Below, piece by piece: positions 48,548 to 57,562 of a DNA stretch of 64,000 nucleotides; position 1 is the first letter of the stretch, and each line of letters begins with the position of its first letter. Under the pieces are notes generated by a model. That model worked only from the letters and a program-made list of their open reading frames with translations, was not told the origin of the DNA and ran no database searches. The stretch comes from DATARR01 sp036376245 (GTDB lineage: Bacteria; Acidobacteriota; Thermoanaerobaculia; Multivoradales; UBA5704). The stretch is taken from positions 107,160-171,159 of the forward strand of contig DASVAS010000008.1 in the NCBI GenBank assembly GCA_036376245.1, given 5' to 3'. The translations under genes were made by a program, and so were the position numbers.

Positions 48548-49459
48548 CTATGCGGACTCTCCGGGCAATGGACCTCGGCAGAACACCTTGAGCCGCTCGT
48601 TGTCCAGAACGCTATGGAAATGCGCGTCGAGATAGGCGCGTAGCTCCGGGTAGTGGTCGAGCCACCAGAAGGCGGGCCAGCCGACGGCGACGAACCGGGC
48701 GCGTGAGGCGTCCAACTCGGCCACGGCTTGCGCGCCGTCCGCGGGCGGTCCCCAGTACTGGCCCTCGCGCGCGGTCAAGGGGATGGCCCGCCGATCCGCC
48801 GAGAAACCCTTGCCAAAGGCGTCCTGGTCGATGAGCACCATGGCCTCGCCGGGAGGGACGACCGAGGCCAGCTCCGCCGTCGCCGTCAGGAGCTGATGCA
48901 TCCATTCGTTGGCATGCGGAAAGGGGGTGTCCGGGATCTCCAGCCCGAGGAAGGGGCAGAGCTTCTCCCAGCCTTCGCCGCCGCAGATGTCGATCACAAG
49001 CAGGTCGCCCGGACGATCGCGAAAATAACGTTCCACGTCGCGCCGGTGCGTTTCGTAGGCGTGGAGGAAGCGGTCGCGGTCGAAGTGGACCGATCCGTAG
49101 ACGCGTTGACTGATGAACTCCTGGAAGCGCTTGAAGTCCGGATAGCGGTGCCACCAGTCCATCATCAGCTCCCAGTGCATCTCCACCGACCGGAGCCACG
49201 ACTCGGGATCGCGAACGGTGAGGATGAAGCGGCTCCCGGGATATTCGGCATCGAGCTCGGCGTAGAACGGCGCGACGGGAATGTCGACCGCTCCCTGGTA
49301 TTCGTCGAGGATCGGCAACCGGAAGCGGCCAGCGCGCAGGCCTTTGAAGGTCGCTTCGTCGGACGGGTAGTGGATCGTCCTAATACCGAGCGCGTCGAGC
49401 GCTTCCGCGAGGCTCGACGTGCCGGTCTTGCTCAGGCCCAACCCGAAGACCTTGTTCAT
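48548..49459 (-). CDS. sulfotransferase-like protein, last gene of the glycan operon
   Basis: 303 residues from the ATG at 49459, which overlaps the upstream stop and has GGAGG before it. P-loop-like VFGLGLSKTGTSSLAEALD and RFILTVRDPESWLRSVEMHW (3'-phosphate site) match the KTGTSSL-type sulfotransferase family, common next to glycosyltransferases. VIDICGGEGWEKLCPFLG fits the C-terminal region. Thirteenth and last gene of the minus-strand operon. Confidence 0.85.
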   Translation of the reverse strand: MNKVFGLGLSKTGTSSLAEALDALGIRTIHYPSDEATFKGLRAGRFRLPILDEYQGAVDIPVAPFYAELDAEYPGSRFILTVRDPESWLRSVEMHWELMMDWWHRYPDFKRFQEFISQRVYGSVHFDRDRFLHAYETHRRDVERYFRDRPGDLLVIDICGGEGWEKLCPFLGLEIPDTPFPHANEWMHQLLTATAELASVVPPGEAMVLIDQDAFGKGFSADRRAIPLTAREGQYWGPPADGAQAVAELDASRARFVAVGWPAFWWLDHYPELRAYLDAHFHSVLDNERLKVFCRGPLPGESA

Positions 49460-50739
49460 CGCGATCCTCCGGTGAGGAACGCGCGCAACTCGCGGCCGAC
49501 GCTTTCCAGAGAGAAGCATTCCTCGGCGCGCCGCCGCGCCTGGACGCCAATCCTCGCGCTCAGATCCGCGTCGTCGATCAGGGTTCCGAGCGCGCGCGCG
49601 AAAGCGTCCGCGTCACCGATGGGCACTATCGTCCCGGCCTCGCCACCCAAGATGTCCGCGACGCCGGGAGCGTCCGCGCCGACTACCGGGAGGCCGCAAG
49701 CCATGGCTTCCACGGGCGCCACGGGAAATCCTTCGTTGCGGGAGGGGAAGGCGTACACGTCTGCGGCGGCGAGATGGCGGTGGATGATCCCGCGGTCGTT
49801 CACGTATTCGTCGCGCCAGTGGACGCTGGGATCATCGCCGAGAAGGGCTCGGAACTCGGATGCGTCGCGGCCCGTGCCGAGAAGGAGCAGGCGCAGGTCG
49901 CGGTCGGGGCGGGCGTTCCGGATCTCTTTCCAGGCCGCGGCGAGGACGTCGAGGCCCTTGCGGTGGAGATCGACGCGTCCGTGCCAGGCTACGACGCGGG
50001 CCTCCTGGGGAATGCCGAGAGCTATGCGCGCTTCAGTCCGGTCGGCGGACGGCCACATGCGGAGATCGATGGGATTGAAGATGCGCGCGATCTTGCGGTC
50101 CGGCACGCCGTACCGTTGGCGCAGGCGGTCCGCCTCCACAGAGGAGCCGACGATGAGCCCGGCGCAGGCGCGGAGGGAGAGGGGGCGTAAGGGGCGCTCG
50201 AAGCGGCTGAGCTGCCAGTTGCCGCCCTGGAACGTGGCGTACACCTTGCGGCCCGTCAGGCGGCCCAGCAGCGCGCAGGCGTCGAAGCGCGCGTGCTCGT
50301 AGTCCTGGCAGAGGATCACGTCGCATTGCTCGCGGCGGAGCTCGCGGGCCAGCGTCCGCAGGGGCGTCGAGAGGTAGGGGATCAGCTCCTTGAGGAACGC
50401 CGCGCGGAGGCGGGCCGGGCCGCGCAACTCGCCGGCCGCTTCCGCAAGGTTTGCGGCGTAGGGATTGGGAATCCGCAGGCGGGCGCGACGATAGCTCAGC
50501 GGCGCCGGGAGGACGCGGATCGCCGCGCCCGTGGGGACGTGCTCGCAACGGGTGACGTCCGCTACCCGGGCGGAGACGCAGAAGAGCACGGGCCGGCAGC
50601 CGGCGGAACGCAGCGCCTCGATATAGCCGAACATCCAGCCGCCGGTCATCCCGGTGCGGAAGTCCTCGAAGGAAAGACCGAGGTTGTCGAGGAAGTCCTC
50701 CAGCAGATGGCTCCAGTCGACGATCGCCACGCCCGTCAT
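49456..50739 (-). CDS. family 4 glycosyltransferase
   Basis: 427 residues from the ATG at 50739, overlapping the upstream gene by 4 bases. GT-B fold: C-terminal VVAWHGRVDLHRKGLDVLAA, then LLLLGTGRDASEFR, and the donor-site motif FPSRNEGFPVAPVEAMACGLPVV (E-x7-E). The N-terminal domain holds the acceptor site. Adds a sugar from an NDP-sugar to the glycoconjugate made by the operon. Confidence 0.93.
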   Translation of the reverse strand: MTGVAIVDWSHLLEDFLDNLGLSFEDFRTGMTGGWMFGYIEALRSAGCRPVLFCVSARVADVTRCEHVPTGAAIRVLPAPLSYRRARLRIPNPYAANLAEAAGELRGPARLRAAFLKELIPYLSTPLRTLARELRREQCDVILCQDYEHARFDACALLGRLTGRKVYATFQGGNWQLSRFERPLRPLSLRACAGLIVGSSVEADRLRQRYGVPDRKIARIFNPIDLRMWPSADRTEARIALGIPQEARVVAWHGRVDLHRKGLDVLAAAWKEIRNARPDRDLRLLLLGTGRDASEFRALLGDDPSVHWRDEYVNDRGIIHRHLAAADVYAFPSRNEGFPVAPVEAMACGLPVVGADAPGVADILGGEAGTIVPIGDADAFARALGTLIDDADLSARIGVQARRRAEECFSLESVGRELRAFLTGGSR

Positions 50740-51881
50740 CCGCCGGCCTCCGCGAGGAGGGCGGGCAGCACCTTCGCGGCATCGAAATACTCCTCCGCGA
50801 TCTCCCGCGCCGCGGCGCAATGCTGTTCATAATCGCGGGAGACGCTGGCGACGGCTTCGGCCGCTTCCTCCGCATTGGAGAAGGGCACGACACCCAGGCC
50901 GGTGCGCATCCAGGCGGTGAAGCCGGTGTCCTGGACCACGACCGGGCGCCCGCTCGCGAGGTAGGCCGCGCTCCGTTCGCTGAACCAGCCGGAGCGGCTC
51001 GCCACATAGCCATGCTTGGCGACGCTGAATTCTCCCTTGGACGAGCGGATGTAGCGCTGATAACTCGGCGCGTCTTTCAATTCCAGCGGATCGCGGATGC
51101 GCCAGCCTTTCGCGCTCAGCATCTCCCGGGGCGCGCCGGCGGTGCCGAGAGCCAACTCGAACGTTTCCTCACATAGCGAGGGAAGGTCCAGGAATCCGGC
51201 GAAGGACTCGGATTTCATGCCGAAGCGGCGCCCGCCGTGCTCGCGGGCAGGATAACTGTCCCATTGCAGGACGGTGGTGAACGGGCCGTCCTCCGGTCCC
51301 GGGGTGACCTCCCACGCGTCAAGCGTGACCGGCTGGCGCGTGGGCTTCCACGGCAGCCCGTCGTCCGGGATGAAACAATCAGGTTTCCCGAAATTCTCGC
51401 CGAAGGTGAAGAACGCAGTGTGCGCCAGCGCCTGCTCGCGCGCCGCCGGGTCCGTGAGGTGGCGGATCTGGGTGAAGGCGGGATCGGTGTCGATCAAGGC
51501 GCGGACCGGCGCTCCCGCCGTCCAGTCCCGCAACGGATTGACGCCCGAGAGGTTGAGCGCCACGTCCGCGCTCTCGCAGAACGCCCGCGCGCGGCCGGCG
51601 GCGGGGCCGAGCCAGCGGCCGGTATGGGCGTCGAAATAGGCCCAGCAGTCGCCCGCGCCCACGCGTCCGAAGGCATCGGCGGCGAAGCGGAGACCGTAGG
51701 AGGGATCGGCGTCCACAACGTGGCGGGACGGGTCGTAACAGGACGGATAATCGTCGCTGTCTTCCACGAAGAGCACGTCGTGGCCGAGCGCGCGCAGGCC
51801 GGCGACGTATTGCAGGTGATGCCAGACGAGTCCGCCCAGCGGTCCCCGCACGATGTAGCCGAGGACGGCGATCCTACACAT
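50736..51881 (-). CDS. GT-B-like glycosyltransferase, paralog A
   Basis: 381 residues. Related end to end to the protein at 55339-56529: shared blocks ALIDTDPAFTQI, HTAFFTFGENFGKPDC, SSKGEFSVAKHGYVASRSGW and the ending ASGRPVVVQDTGF, a donor-site-like motif of glycosyltransferases. N-terminal LGYIVRGPLGGLVWHHLQYV. Donor and acceptor unknown. Overlaps both neighbours. Confidence 0.8.
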   Translation of the reverse strand: MCRIAVLGYIVRGPLGGLVWHHLQYVAGLRALGHDVLFVEDSDDYPSCYDPSRHVVDADPSYGLRFAADAFGRVGAGDCWAYFDAHTGRWLGPAAGRARAFCESADVALNLSGVNPLRDWTAGAPVRALIDTDPAFTQIRHLTDPAAREQALAHTAFFTFGENFGKPDCFIPDDGLPWKPTRQPVTLDAWEVTPGPEDGPFTTVLQWDSYPAREHGGRRFGMKSESFAGFLDLPSLCEETFELALGTAGAPREMLSAKGWRIRDPLELKDAPSYQRYIRSSKGEFSVAKHGYVASRSGWFSERSAAYLASGRPVVVQDTGFTAWMRTGLGVVPFSNAEEAAEAVASVSRDYEQHCAAAREIAEEYFDAAKVLPALLAEAGG

Positions 51882-52674
51882 CGAAACAGGGGAAGATCGC
51901 GAAGACGAGCCGGTCGCGCTCGCGCACGGAACGCTTGAGCTCGTCGGTGTAGTAGGACTCCCAGCGCTGGTCGGCGGCGCGCCCTTTGCCCTGAGGGAGG
52001 ATTTTGCCGAGGCTCAGGATGAAGTCGATGTCTCCCGCTTCGAAACCCATCCCGGCTAGAAATTCGTGAAGATCCAGATTCAGCCGGTGGGTGCGCACGA
52101 AGCGGAGATCGTGCAGGTCGCGCCGGAAGGCCCCGGATTCGATGTATTCGTCGTCGATCCGCGCGAAGGCCGCCTCAGGGTCCTTGAAATAAAACCTGAC
52201 GAACTGTTCCGTGTAGAGGCCGGGACCGTCGCCGCCGCAGCGATCGTTGCGCAGCGTGCGGAAGGCCTCGCCGGTCAGCTCCATGTATTCGGGGAACGAC
52301 AGGTCAGGGAAGCGCGGGAACCGGCGTTCGAAGTCCGGGACGCGGCGGTACCAGCGCAGATATTCGCGCCGCTTCCACCAGCCGAACTCGTATTGCGAGA
52401 CGTAGAGATCGTAAGGGTTCCGGACCGAGGCGAGGATGGGCCGGCCGCGCCAGGTCTCCGGGATCTCGTTGCAGCCGCCGTGCTTGTTGTTGGTGAAGAC
52501 GAAGGTCCCGTATTTGCCGCGCGCCACCACGTCCCGCCCGAAAGCGCTCGCCAGCTTGTTCCAGAGATTCCATTCCGCGCCGTAGAGGCGGAAGAGCGCG
52601 GAGGCGACGAAGGTGCCGCCGGTCTTGGGCTCGTGAACGGCGACAAACCGGTCAGTGAGGATCACCGGGAGCAC
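51874..52674 (-). CDS. sulfotransferase-like protein
   Basis: 266 residues. FVAVHEPKTGGTFVASALFR is the P-loop motif of the PKTGGT sulfotransferase group, and PILASVRNPYDLYVSQYEF is the 3'-phosphate-binding motif. The C-terminal part is rich in aromatic and basic residues. Overlaps the neighbouring genes by 8 and 13 bases. Confidence 0.85.
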   Translation of the reverse strand: MLPVILTDRFVAVHEPKTGGTFVASALFRLYGAEWNLWNKLASAFGRDVVARGKYGTFVFTNNKHGGCNEIPETWRGRPILASVRNPYDLYVSQYEFGWWKRREYLRWYRRVPDFERRFPRFPDLSFPEYMELTGEAFRTLRNDRCGGDGPGLYTEQFVRFYFKDPEAAFARIDDEYIESGAFRRDLHDLRFVRTHRLNLDLHEFLAGMGFEAGDIDFILSLGKILPQGKGRAADQRWESYYTDELKRSVRERDRLVFAIFPCFDV

Positions 52675-53294
52675 TCCAGAAGCGCCCGCTCCCGCGCCTC
52701 CGGGGTGTCGTCCGGATCGAGCCGGCGGACGACCCGCATGGGATCTCCGGCGACGACTTCATAAGGCGCGATGTTGCGTGTCACGACAGTCTTGCAGCCG
52801 ACGATGGCGCCGCGGCCTATCGTGACGCCGGGGAGGACGACGCTGTCGAACCCCAGCCAGACGTTGTCCTCCAGCGTCACCGGCCGCGGCGTCTCCAGCG
52901 CGCCGGGGTGGCGTCCGGGGTCCCGCGCCGCCGCTTCCAGCAGCGCGCGGCGGGCGGCGGGGGAGGCGCCGGTGCCGATCCAGGTGTCCGTCACCACCGA
53001 TCCCCAGGCAAGAAGACAATGCGCGCCGATCGTCACGCGTTCGTTGGCGACGATGTACGTGCCGTTGAGGACCGTGTACTCGCCCACGCAGACCGCGCCG
53101 TGCGGGCCGACCACGAAGGTGGCGCGGTCGTAGGCGCCGGAGGCGTCGCCGAGCGTCAGCCCCGGCTCCCGCTCGGAACGGAACGCCGCGAAGCCGTAGG
53201 CGGTGTCGATGTAGACGTCGCGCCCGGCGCGGACGTTCTCCGGGATGGCGCGGCCGTACCAGTCGTATTCGAGGACGATCGGCGAGCCGCTCAC
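52662..53294 (-). CDS. hexapeptide-repeat acyltransferase 1
   Basis: 210 residues, GTG overlapping the upstream stop. Left-handed beta-helix pattern: VCVGEYTVLNGTYIVANERV, then VTLEDNVWLGFDSVVLPGVT and IGRGAIVGCKTVVTRNIAP, with the usual ending YEVVAGDPMRVVRRL. Probably an O- or N-acetyltransferase of sugars. A likely paralog of the next gene. Confidence 0.88.
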   Translation of the reverse strand: MSGSPIVLEYDWYGRAIPENVRAGRDVYIDTAYGFAAFRSEREPGLTLGDASGAYDRATFVVGPHGAVCVGEYTVLNGTYIVANERVTIGAHCLLAWGSVVTDTWIGTGASPAARRALLEAAARDPGRHPGALETPRPVTLEDNVWLGFDSVVLPGVTIGRGAIVGCKTVVTRNIAPYEVVAGDPMRVVRRLDPDDTPEARERALLECSR

Positions 53295-53887
53295 GGTGTT
53301 CCGTCCTCCATGGGCCGGGCCGGGTTGCCAACCATATAGGCGCCCGCCGGGACGTCGCGGTTGACCAGCGCGCCCGGCGCGATCACGGCCCCTTCGCCGA
53401 CGCGCACGCCCTTGAGGATGGTCGCGTTCCAGCCGACCCACACGCCGTCTTCGATCACCACCGGCCGCGTCTCGACGGGGGGCCGGCGCGAGCGGTCCCC
53501 CCGCCCGGAGAGCGCGATGGTGTCGGCGATCCGGCCGGCCGGACCGAGCGGATGGAAATCCGAGTCCGCGATGGTCACGCCGCCCGCGATCATCACGTGC
53601 GAGCCGATGGAAATCCTTTCGGTGCAGACCAGCGAGGCATTGGCGAGATAGCAGTAGTCGCCGATCTCGATGGTCGCGTGGACGTCCGCCGCGAGCGACG
53701 TCCGCCAGATGGTGACGTGGCTCCCGACCCGCAGCCCGACCGGTCCGGCGGCGAAGTAATGCTTGAAGCAGAACGAGGAATCGATCACCGTGTTCTCGCC
53801 CGCGATCACGTTGGACGGGATCTTTCCCGCGAACCAGTCGCCCGGCAGTGGAGCGCCGGGGGTCAGGGGATAGAAGAGCTGCGTCAT
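53291..53887 (-). CDS. hexapeptide-repeat acyltransferase 2
   Basis: 198 residues. Hexapeptide repeats in HATIEIGDYCYLANASLVC, SIGSHVMIAGGVTIADSDFH (the catalytic His of the maltose/galactoside acetyltransferase type), DGVWVGWNATILKGVRVGEG and AGAYMVGNPARPM. An O-acetyltransferase for a sugar is likely. ATG at 53887 overlaps the ketosynthase stop. Confidence 0.88.
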   Translation of the reverse strand: MTQLFYPLTPGAPLPGDWFAGKIPSNVIAGENTVIDSSFCFKHYFAAGPVGLRVGSHVTIWRTSLAADVHATIEIGDYCYLANASLVCTERISIGSHVMIAGGVTIADSDFHPLGPAGRIADTIALSGRGDRSRRPPVETRPVVIEDGVWVGWNATILKGVRVGEGAVIAPGALVNRDVPAGAYMVGNPARPMEDGTP

Positions 53888-55098
53888 CTCCAGGCCCTGA
53901 ACGCCAGCACGCCGTTGAGGCCGCCGAACGCGAACGAGTTGGAGATCGCGTGCTCGGGCTCCGCGCGCCGCGCTTCGTTGGGGATCACGTCCAGGTCGCA
54001 TTCGGGATCGGCTTCCGTGAAGTTCGCCGTCGGCGGCAGGACGCCGTTCCGGAGCGCGAGGACGGTGGCCACGGCTTCGAGGGCGCCGGCGGCGCCGAGC
54101 GCGTGCCCGTGCATGGACTTGGTCGAGCTGACCGCCAGCCGCCCGGCGTGCTCGCCGAAGACGAGGCGCAGCGCCGCGGTCTCGGTGGGATCGTTGACCG
54201 CCGTGCCCGTGCCGTGCGCGTTGACGTATCCGATCTGCCCGGGCTTCAAGCCGCCGTCCTCCAGCGCCGCCGAGATGGCGAGCGCGGCCCCTTCGGCCGA
54301 GGGCTGGGTGACGTGATGCGCGTCGGCCGACATGCCGAACCCGGCGATCTCGCCGAGCACGGCCGCGCCGCGGGCCAGCGCGGCGTCGAGCGGCTCGAGC
54401 ACCATCATGGCGCCGCCCTCGCCGAGGATCATTCCCTTCCGGTCTTTGGAAAACGGCCGGCAGGTGTCGGGCGAGACCACGCGCAGCACCTCCCAGTTCT
54501 TCAGATGGCCGAGCGCGAAGGGGGCCTCGCTGCCGCCGGCGACGGCGATCTCGGCCGCGCCGGAGCGGAGCAGCCAGAAGGCCTGTCCGATGGCGTGCGT
54601 GGCCGAGGCGCAGGCCGTGGAGACGGTGTAGGAAGGCCCCCGCAGGCTCCACTCCATGGAGATCTGGCTGGCCGCCGCGTTCGCCATCCCCTTGGTGATG
54701 TTGAACGGGTGGGGCCGGCGCTTCTCCGGACCGAAGATCCCGGCGTACATCTGGTCCTCGGTCACCTTGCCGCCGAGGCAGGAGCCGGTGACGACGGCGG
54801 CGCGGTCGCGCAGCCGGGGCGTCCACTCGACGGCCGCCATGGCCAGCGCTTCGCGGGCGGCGAGGAGGCCGAACTGGGTGAAGCGGTCGAGGAGCGTCAG
54901 CTCCTTTTCGGAAAAGTGGCGGGAGGGATCGTAGCCGGGGACCTCGGCGCCGTTGGCGAAACGGAGCTGCGCCGCGTCGACCGCCGCCAGGGGCCGGATG
55001 CCGCTCTCGCCCGCCCGCAGGCCCTCCCAGAAACGGCCGGCGCCGAGGCCGAGCGGGGTGACGGCGCCCACCCCGGTGATGGCGACGCGGCGGGTCAT
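53884..55098 (-). CDS. beta-ketoacyl-ACP synthase (FabF/KAS-II-like)
   Basis: 404 residues. Active-site Cys163 in YTVSTACASATHAIG, His295 in VNAHGTGTAVND, Lys327 and His332 in STKSMHGHALGAAG. All three catalytic residues of a condensing enzyme are present. It overlaps the ACP gene by 4 bases. A dedicated ketosynthase/ACP pair in a glycan operon suggests that an acyl chain is made or extended for the product. No ketoreductase or dehydratase is in the operon. Confidence 0.93.
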   Translation of the reverse strand: MTRRVAITGVGAVTPLGLGAGRFWEGLRAGESGIRPLAAVDAAQLRFANGAEVPGYDPSRHFSEKELTLLDRFTQFGLLAAREALAMAAVEWTPRLRDRAAVVTGSCLGGKVTEDQMYAGIFGPEKRRPHPFNITKGMANAAASQISMEWSLRGPSYTVSTACASATHAIGQAFWLLRSGAAEIAVAGGSEAPFALGHLKNWEVLRVVSPDTCRPFSKDRKGMILGEGGAMMVLEPLDAALARGAAVLGEIAGFGMSADAHHVTQPSAEGAALAISAALEDGGLKPGQIGYVNAHGTGTAVNDPTETAALRLVFGEHAGRLAVSSTKSMHGHALGAAGALEAVATVLALRNGVLPPTANFTEADPECDLDVIPNEARRAEPEHAISNSFAFGGLNGVLAFRAWR

Positions 55099-55337
55099 GG
55101 GGCCGCCAGTCTGCGGATGGACTCGATGGCTTCTCCCACCGTGCGCATTCCCATCGCCTCCTCGTTGGGGATGAAGATGTTGAACCCCTCCTCCAACTCG
55201 TTGACCAGCGCCAGGGCGTCGAGCGAGTTCATCCCCAGGTCTTCGAAGGCCGCTTCCGGCGTCACCTGGGACGGGTCGAGCTCCGGCTGGGTGCGCAGGA
55301 TCGCCGCGATCACTTCCGATTCGATGCTGTCCGCCAC
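55095..55337 (-). CDS. acyl carrier protein
   Basis: 80 residues from the GTG at 55337. Phosphopantetheine serine at position 38 in EDLGMNSLDALALVNELEE. Four-helix ACP length; acidic helix II. It overlaps the ketosynthase and starts 1 base after the upstream stop codon. Serves the adjacent synthase. Confidence 0.93.
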   Translation of the reverse strand: MADSIESEVIAAILRTQPELDPSQVTPEAAFEDLGMNSLDALALVNELEEGFNIFIPNEEAMGMRTVGEAIESIRRLAAP

Positions 55338-55338
55338 G

Positions 55339-56529
55339 TCAGATCTCCTTGAGCATGCTGGCCAGCACACGCCGGCTGTCGAAGAATTCCTCCGCCACCG
55401 CGCGCGCCGCTTGCGCGTGGGGTCCGGGGTCCATCTCGACTTTTCGGAGCGCGTCCGCCGCTTCCTCCAGTGTATCGAAGGCGAAGAGCCCGCGTCCCGT
55501 GGGGAGGTGCGCGGACCAGCCGGTGTCCTGGGTGACGACCGGGCGTCCCGCCGCCAGATAGCAGGCCGAGCGGCAGGAGAACCAGCCGGTGCGCGCCTTC
55601 ACGTAGGTCTCCTTGGCCACCGAGAATTCGCCGCGCGAGCCGGCGATGAAGCCCTGATAGCCCGCGCAGTCCGGCGCGCAGGCTTCCGGGTCGAGCACAC
55701 TCCAGCCGATCGCCCGCGCCTCGTCCGCCGGAAAGGGCTCGCCGGCGCCGCCGGTCTGCCCGACCGCGACCGCCAGCGGGATTTCCGGGACCATGGACGG
55801 CAGCGTGAAGAAGCGGCGGAATTCGACGTCCTTCTGCCCCCACGTCGTGCCGCCGTGCTCCAGCGCCTTGCCGGCGGTCCAGTTCATCACCGTGGTCCAG
55901 GCCGCGGCGGAGCGATCGCGGACGGGCGCCGGCGGCGGCCAGAGATCGAGGAGGACCGGCTGCCGCGTCGGCCGCCAGTCGATCCCGCAGCCGGGCATGA
56001 GGCATTCCGGACGCCCGGCGCTCTCGCCGAAAGTAAAGAAATGGGTGTGCGCCTGGACCAGCTCGCGCAGACCGGGGCTCCCGGGCGTGAACATCTGCCG
56101 CGAGACCATCTGGATCTGCGTGAACATCGGATCGGTGTCGATCAGCGCGCGCGCCGGGATGGCCCGGTATTCGTCGCGCGGGAAGGTGGAGCAGGAGATG
56201 TTGACGAAGACGTCGGCGGCGCGGCAGACCTCGCGCAGGCGGCTTTCGGACATCCCGAAGCAGCGGCCCGACGCCTCGTCCCGGTAGGCCCAGCGGTCGG
56301 CGAGGCCGAACGCCGCCATCACCTGCGCGAGGTGCGCCACCGTGGCCGAGCAGTCCCCCCAGTCGCTCCCGGGCGGCTGGTAGACGGGCCACAGCCGCGT
56401 GTCCTCGACATAGCAGACGTCGTGGCCGAGCGCGGCGAAGCCGGCGGGGTACTGGACGTAGTCCCAGGTCACTCCCGCCGCCGGCAGGAGGCCGAGGTAG
56501 CCGCCGACGACGACGCGCAGAGGCCTCAT
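55339..56529 (-). CDS. GT-B-like glycosyltransferase, paralog B
   Basis: 396 residues from the ATG at 56529, overlapping the upstream stop by 4 bases. Paralog of 50736-51881: ALIDTDPMFTQIQM, HTHFFTFGESAGRPECLM, SRGEFSVAKETYVKARTGWF and LAAGRPVVTQDTGWS. The two genes flank the KS/ACP/acyltransferase block, which points to two separate transfer steps. Confidence 0.8.
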   Translation of the reverse strand: MRPLRVVVGGYLGLLPAAGVTWDYVQYPAGFAALGHDVCYVEDTRLWPVYQPPGSDWGDCSATVAHLAQVMAAFGLADRWAYRDEASGRCFGMSESRLREVCRAADVFVNISCSTFPRDEYRAIPARALIDTDPMFTQIQMVSRQMFTPGSPGLRELVQAHTHFFTFGESAGRPECLMPGCGIDWRPTRQPVLLDLWPPPAPVRDRSAAAWTTVMNWTAGKALEHGGTTWGQKDVEFRRFFTLPSMVPEIPLAVAVGQTGGAGEPFPADEARAIGWSVLDPEACAPDCAGYQGFIAGSRGEFSVAKETYVKARTGWFSCRSACYLAAGRPVVTQDTGWSAHLPTGRGLFAFDTLEEAADALRKVEMDPGPHAQAARAVAEEFFDSRRVLASMLKEI

Positions 56530-57551
56530 GACGCCCGCCGCAGCTCCTCGTCCATCAGCCCGGACGCGTAACGCCAGAGCTCCCAGTCCAGCTCGTTGCG
56601 CGCGCGGATGGCCGCCACCGTCGCGGGCGGCAGCGCCGAGAGGGGAGGGCGGTCCGGGTTGACGTTGCGCGGCTCGCTCACGAACGGGCTTCGCCAGCCG
56701 AACCGGCGGCGGAGCAGCGCGAGCGTGTCGTCCAGGCGCTCGATCGTGCCCACCACTGCGAAGCGGCGCAGGTTCTCCTTGGCGGTCTCCAGCATCTCCG
56801 GCGTGCACTCGCCGATCTCGGGGTCGGCGCCCGCGAGCCGGCGCGTCTGATCGTTGTCCACCTCGCGGAACGGCGGCGCGGCCACGAACTCGTCCAGGCT
56901 GATCGAGTCCTGGAGCCGCGCGTAGCAGTAGAGCGAGACCACGCGCTCCACCGGGTTGCGCAGCGCGGTGACGTAGACGGCGGGACGCGCCACGTGCTCG
57001 TGCAGGCCGTACCAGAAATGGCCGATCACGGCCCGCAGGTCGGGGCGCTGGAGCAGGGGGAGCGCGTGGCCGGGGACCGCCAGCGGGCGTTCCTTGAAGA
57101 AGCCGTAGGTCAGGTAGGCGACGCCCGCCACCAGGAGGTCGTCCCCAGGGGGTTCCGGACCGCGCGTGTGGGCGTAGATGAATTCCCCCAGGGTCTGGCC
57201 GCCGGCCTTGGGGATGTGGAGGAAGAGCACGGCCGGCGGCGCCTCCGGCTCCGCCCGGACCTCCGGCTCTCCGCCCCACTCCAGACTCTTCTTCAGCATG
57301 CGGGGGAGCCAGCTCCGGAACGGCATGGCGAGCAGCGGCAGCGTGCCGTCGAAGGTCAGGCGGTCGCTTTCGACCTTGAGGCTGCCCTGGATGCGGACGC
57401 CCTGGAGGGAGACCGAGAAGGAGAAGGTGTCGTCTTCCCAGCCGCCGCTGAGGTCCGAGAGGGTCCGCGCCCGCGCCTCCGCGGCCCGGAGCCGCGCCAG
57501 GGCTTGTTCCCTGCCCATCCCGTGCTCGACGCTGGTGGTGTATCGCGGCAT
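56526..57551 (-). CDS. PHA-domain/sulfotransferase fusion
   Basis: 341 residues from the ATG at 57551. Residues 1-95 resemble the polyhydroxyalkanoic-acid-system domain (YTTSVEHGMGREQALARLRA, then LKVESDRLTFDGTLPLLAMP). The C-terminal 235 residues form a sulfotransferase-2 domain with FLHIPKAGGQTLGEFI and YVTALRNPVERVVSLYC, and a likely base in VIGHFWYGLHEH. I know of no family with this order, so the fusion is unusual. Overlaps the glycosyltransferase gene. Confidence 0.8.
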   Translation of the reverse strand: MPRYTTSVEHGMGREQALARLRAAEARARTLSDLSGGWEDDTFSFSVSLQGVRIQGSLKVESDRLTFDGTLPLLAMPFRSWLPRMLKKSLEWGGEPEVRAEPEAPPAVLFLHIPKAGGQTLGEFIYAHTRGPEPPGDDLLVAGVAYLTYGFFKERPLAVPGHALPLLQRPDLRAVIGHFWYGLHEHVARPAVYVTALRNPVERVVSLYCYARLQDSISLDEFVAAPPFREVDNDQTRRLAGADPEIGECTPEMLETAKENLRRFAVVGTIERLDDTLALLRRRFGWRSPFVSEPRNVNPDRPPLSALPPATVAAIRARNELDWELWRYASGLMDEELRRAS

Positions 57552-57562
57552 TGGAAAGGTTT

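Noticed and set aside
53848..56571. 907-codon plus-strand frame across KS, ACP and glycosyltransferase
   Set aside because: The minus-strand genes have catalytic residues in place. The plus frame is a composition effect.
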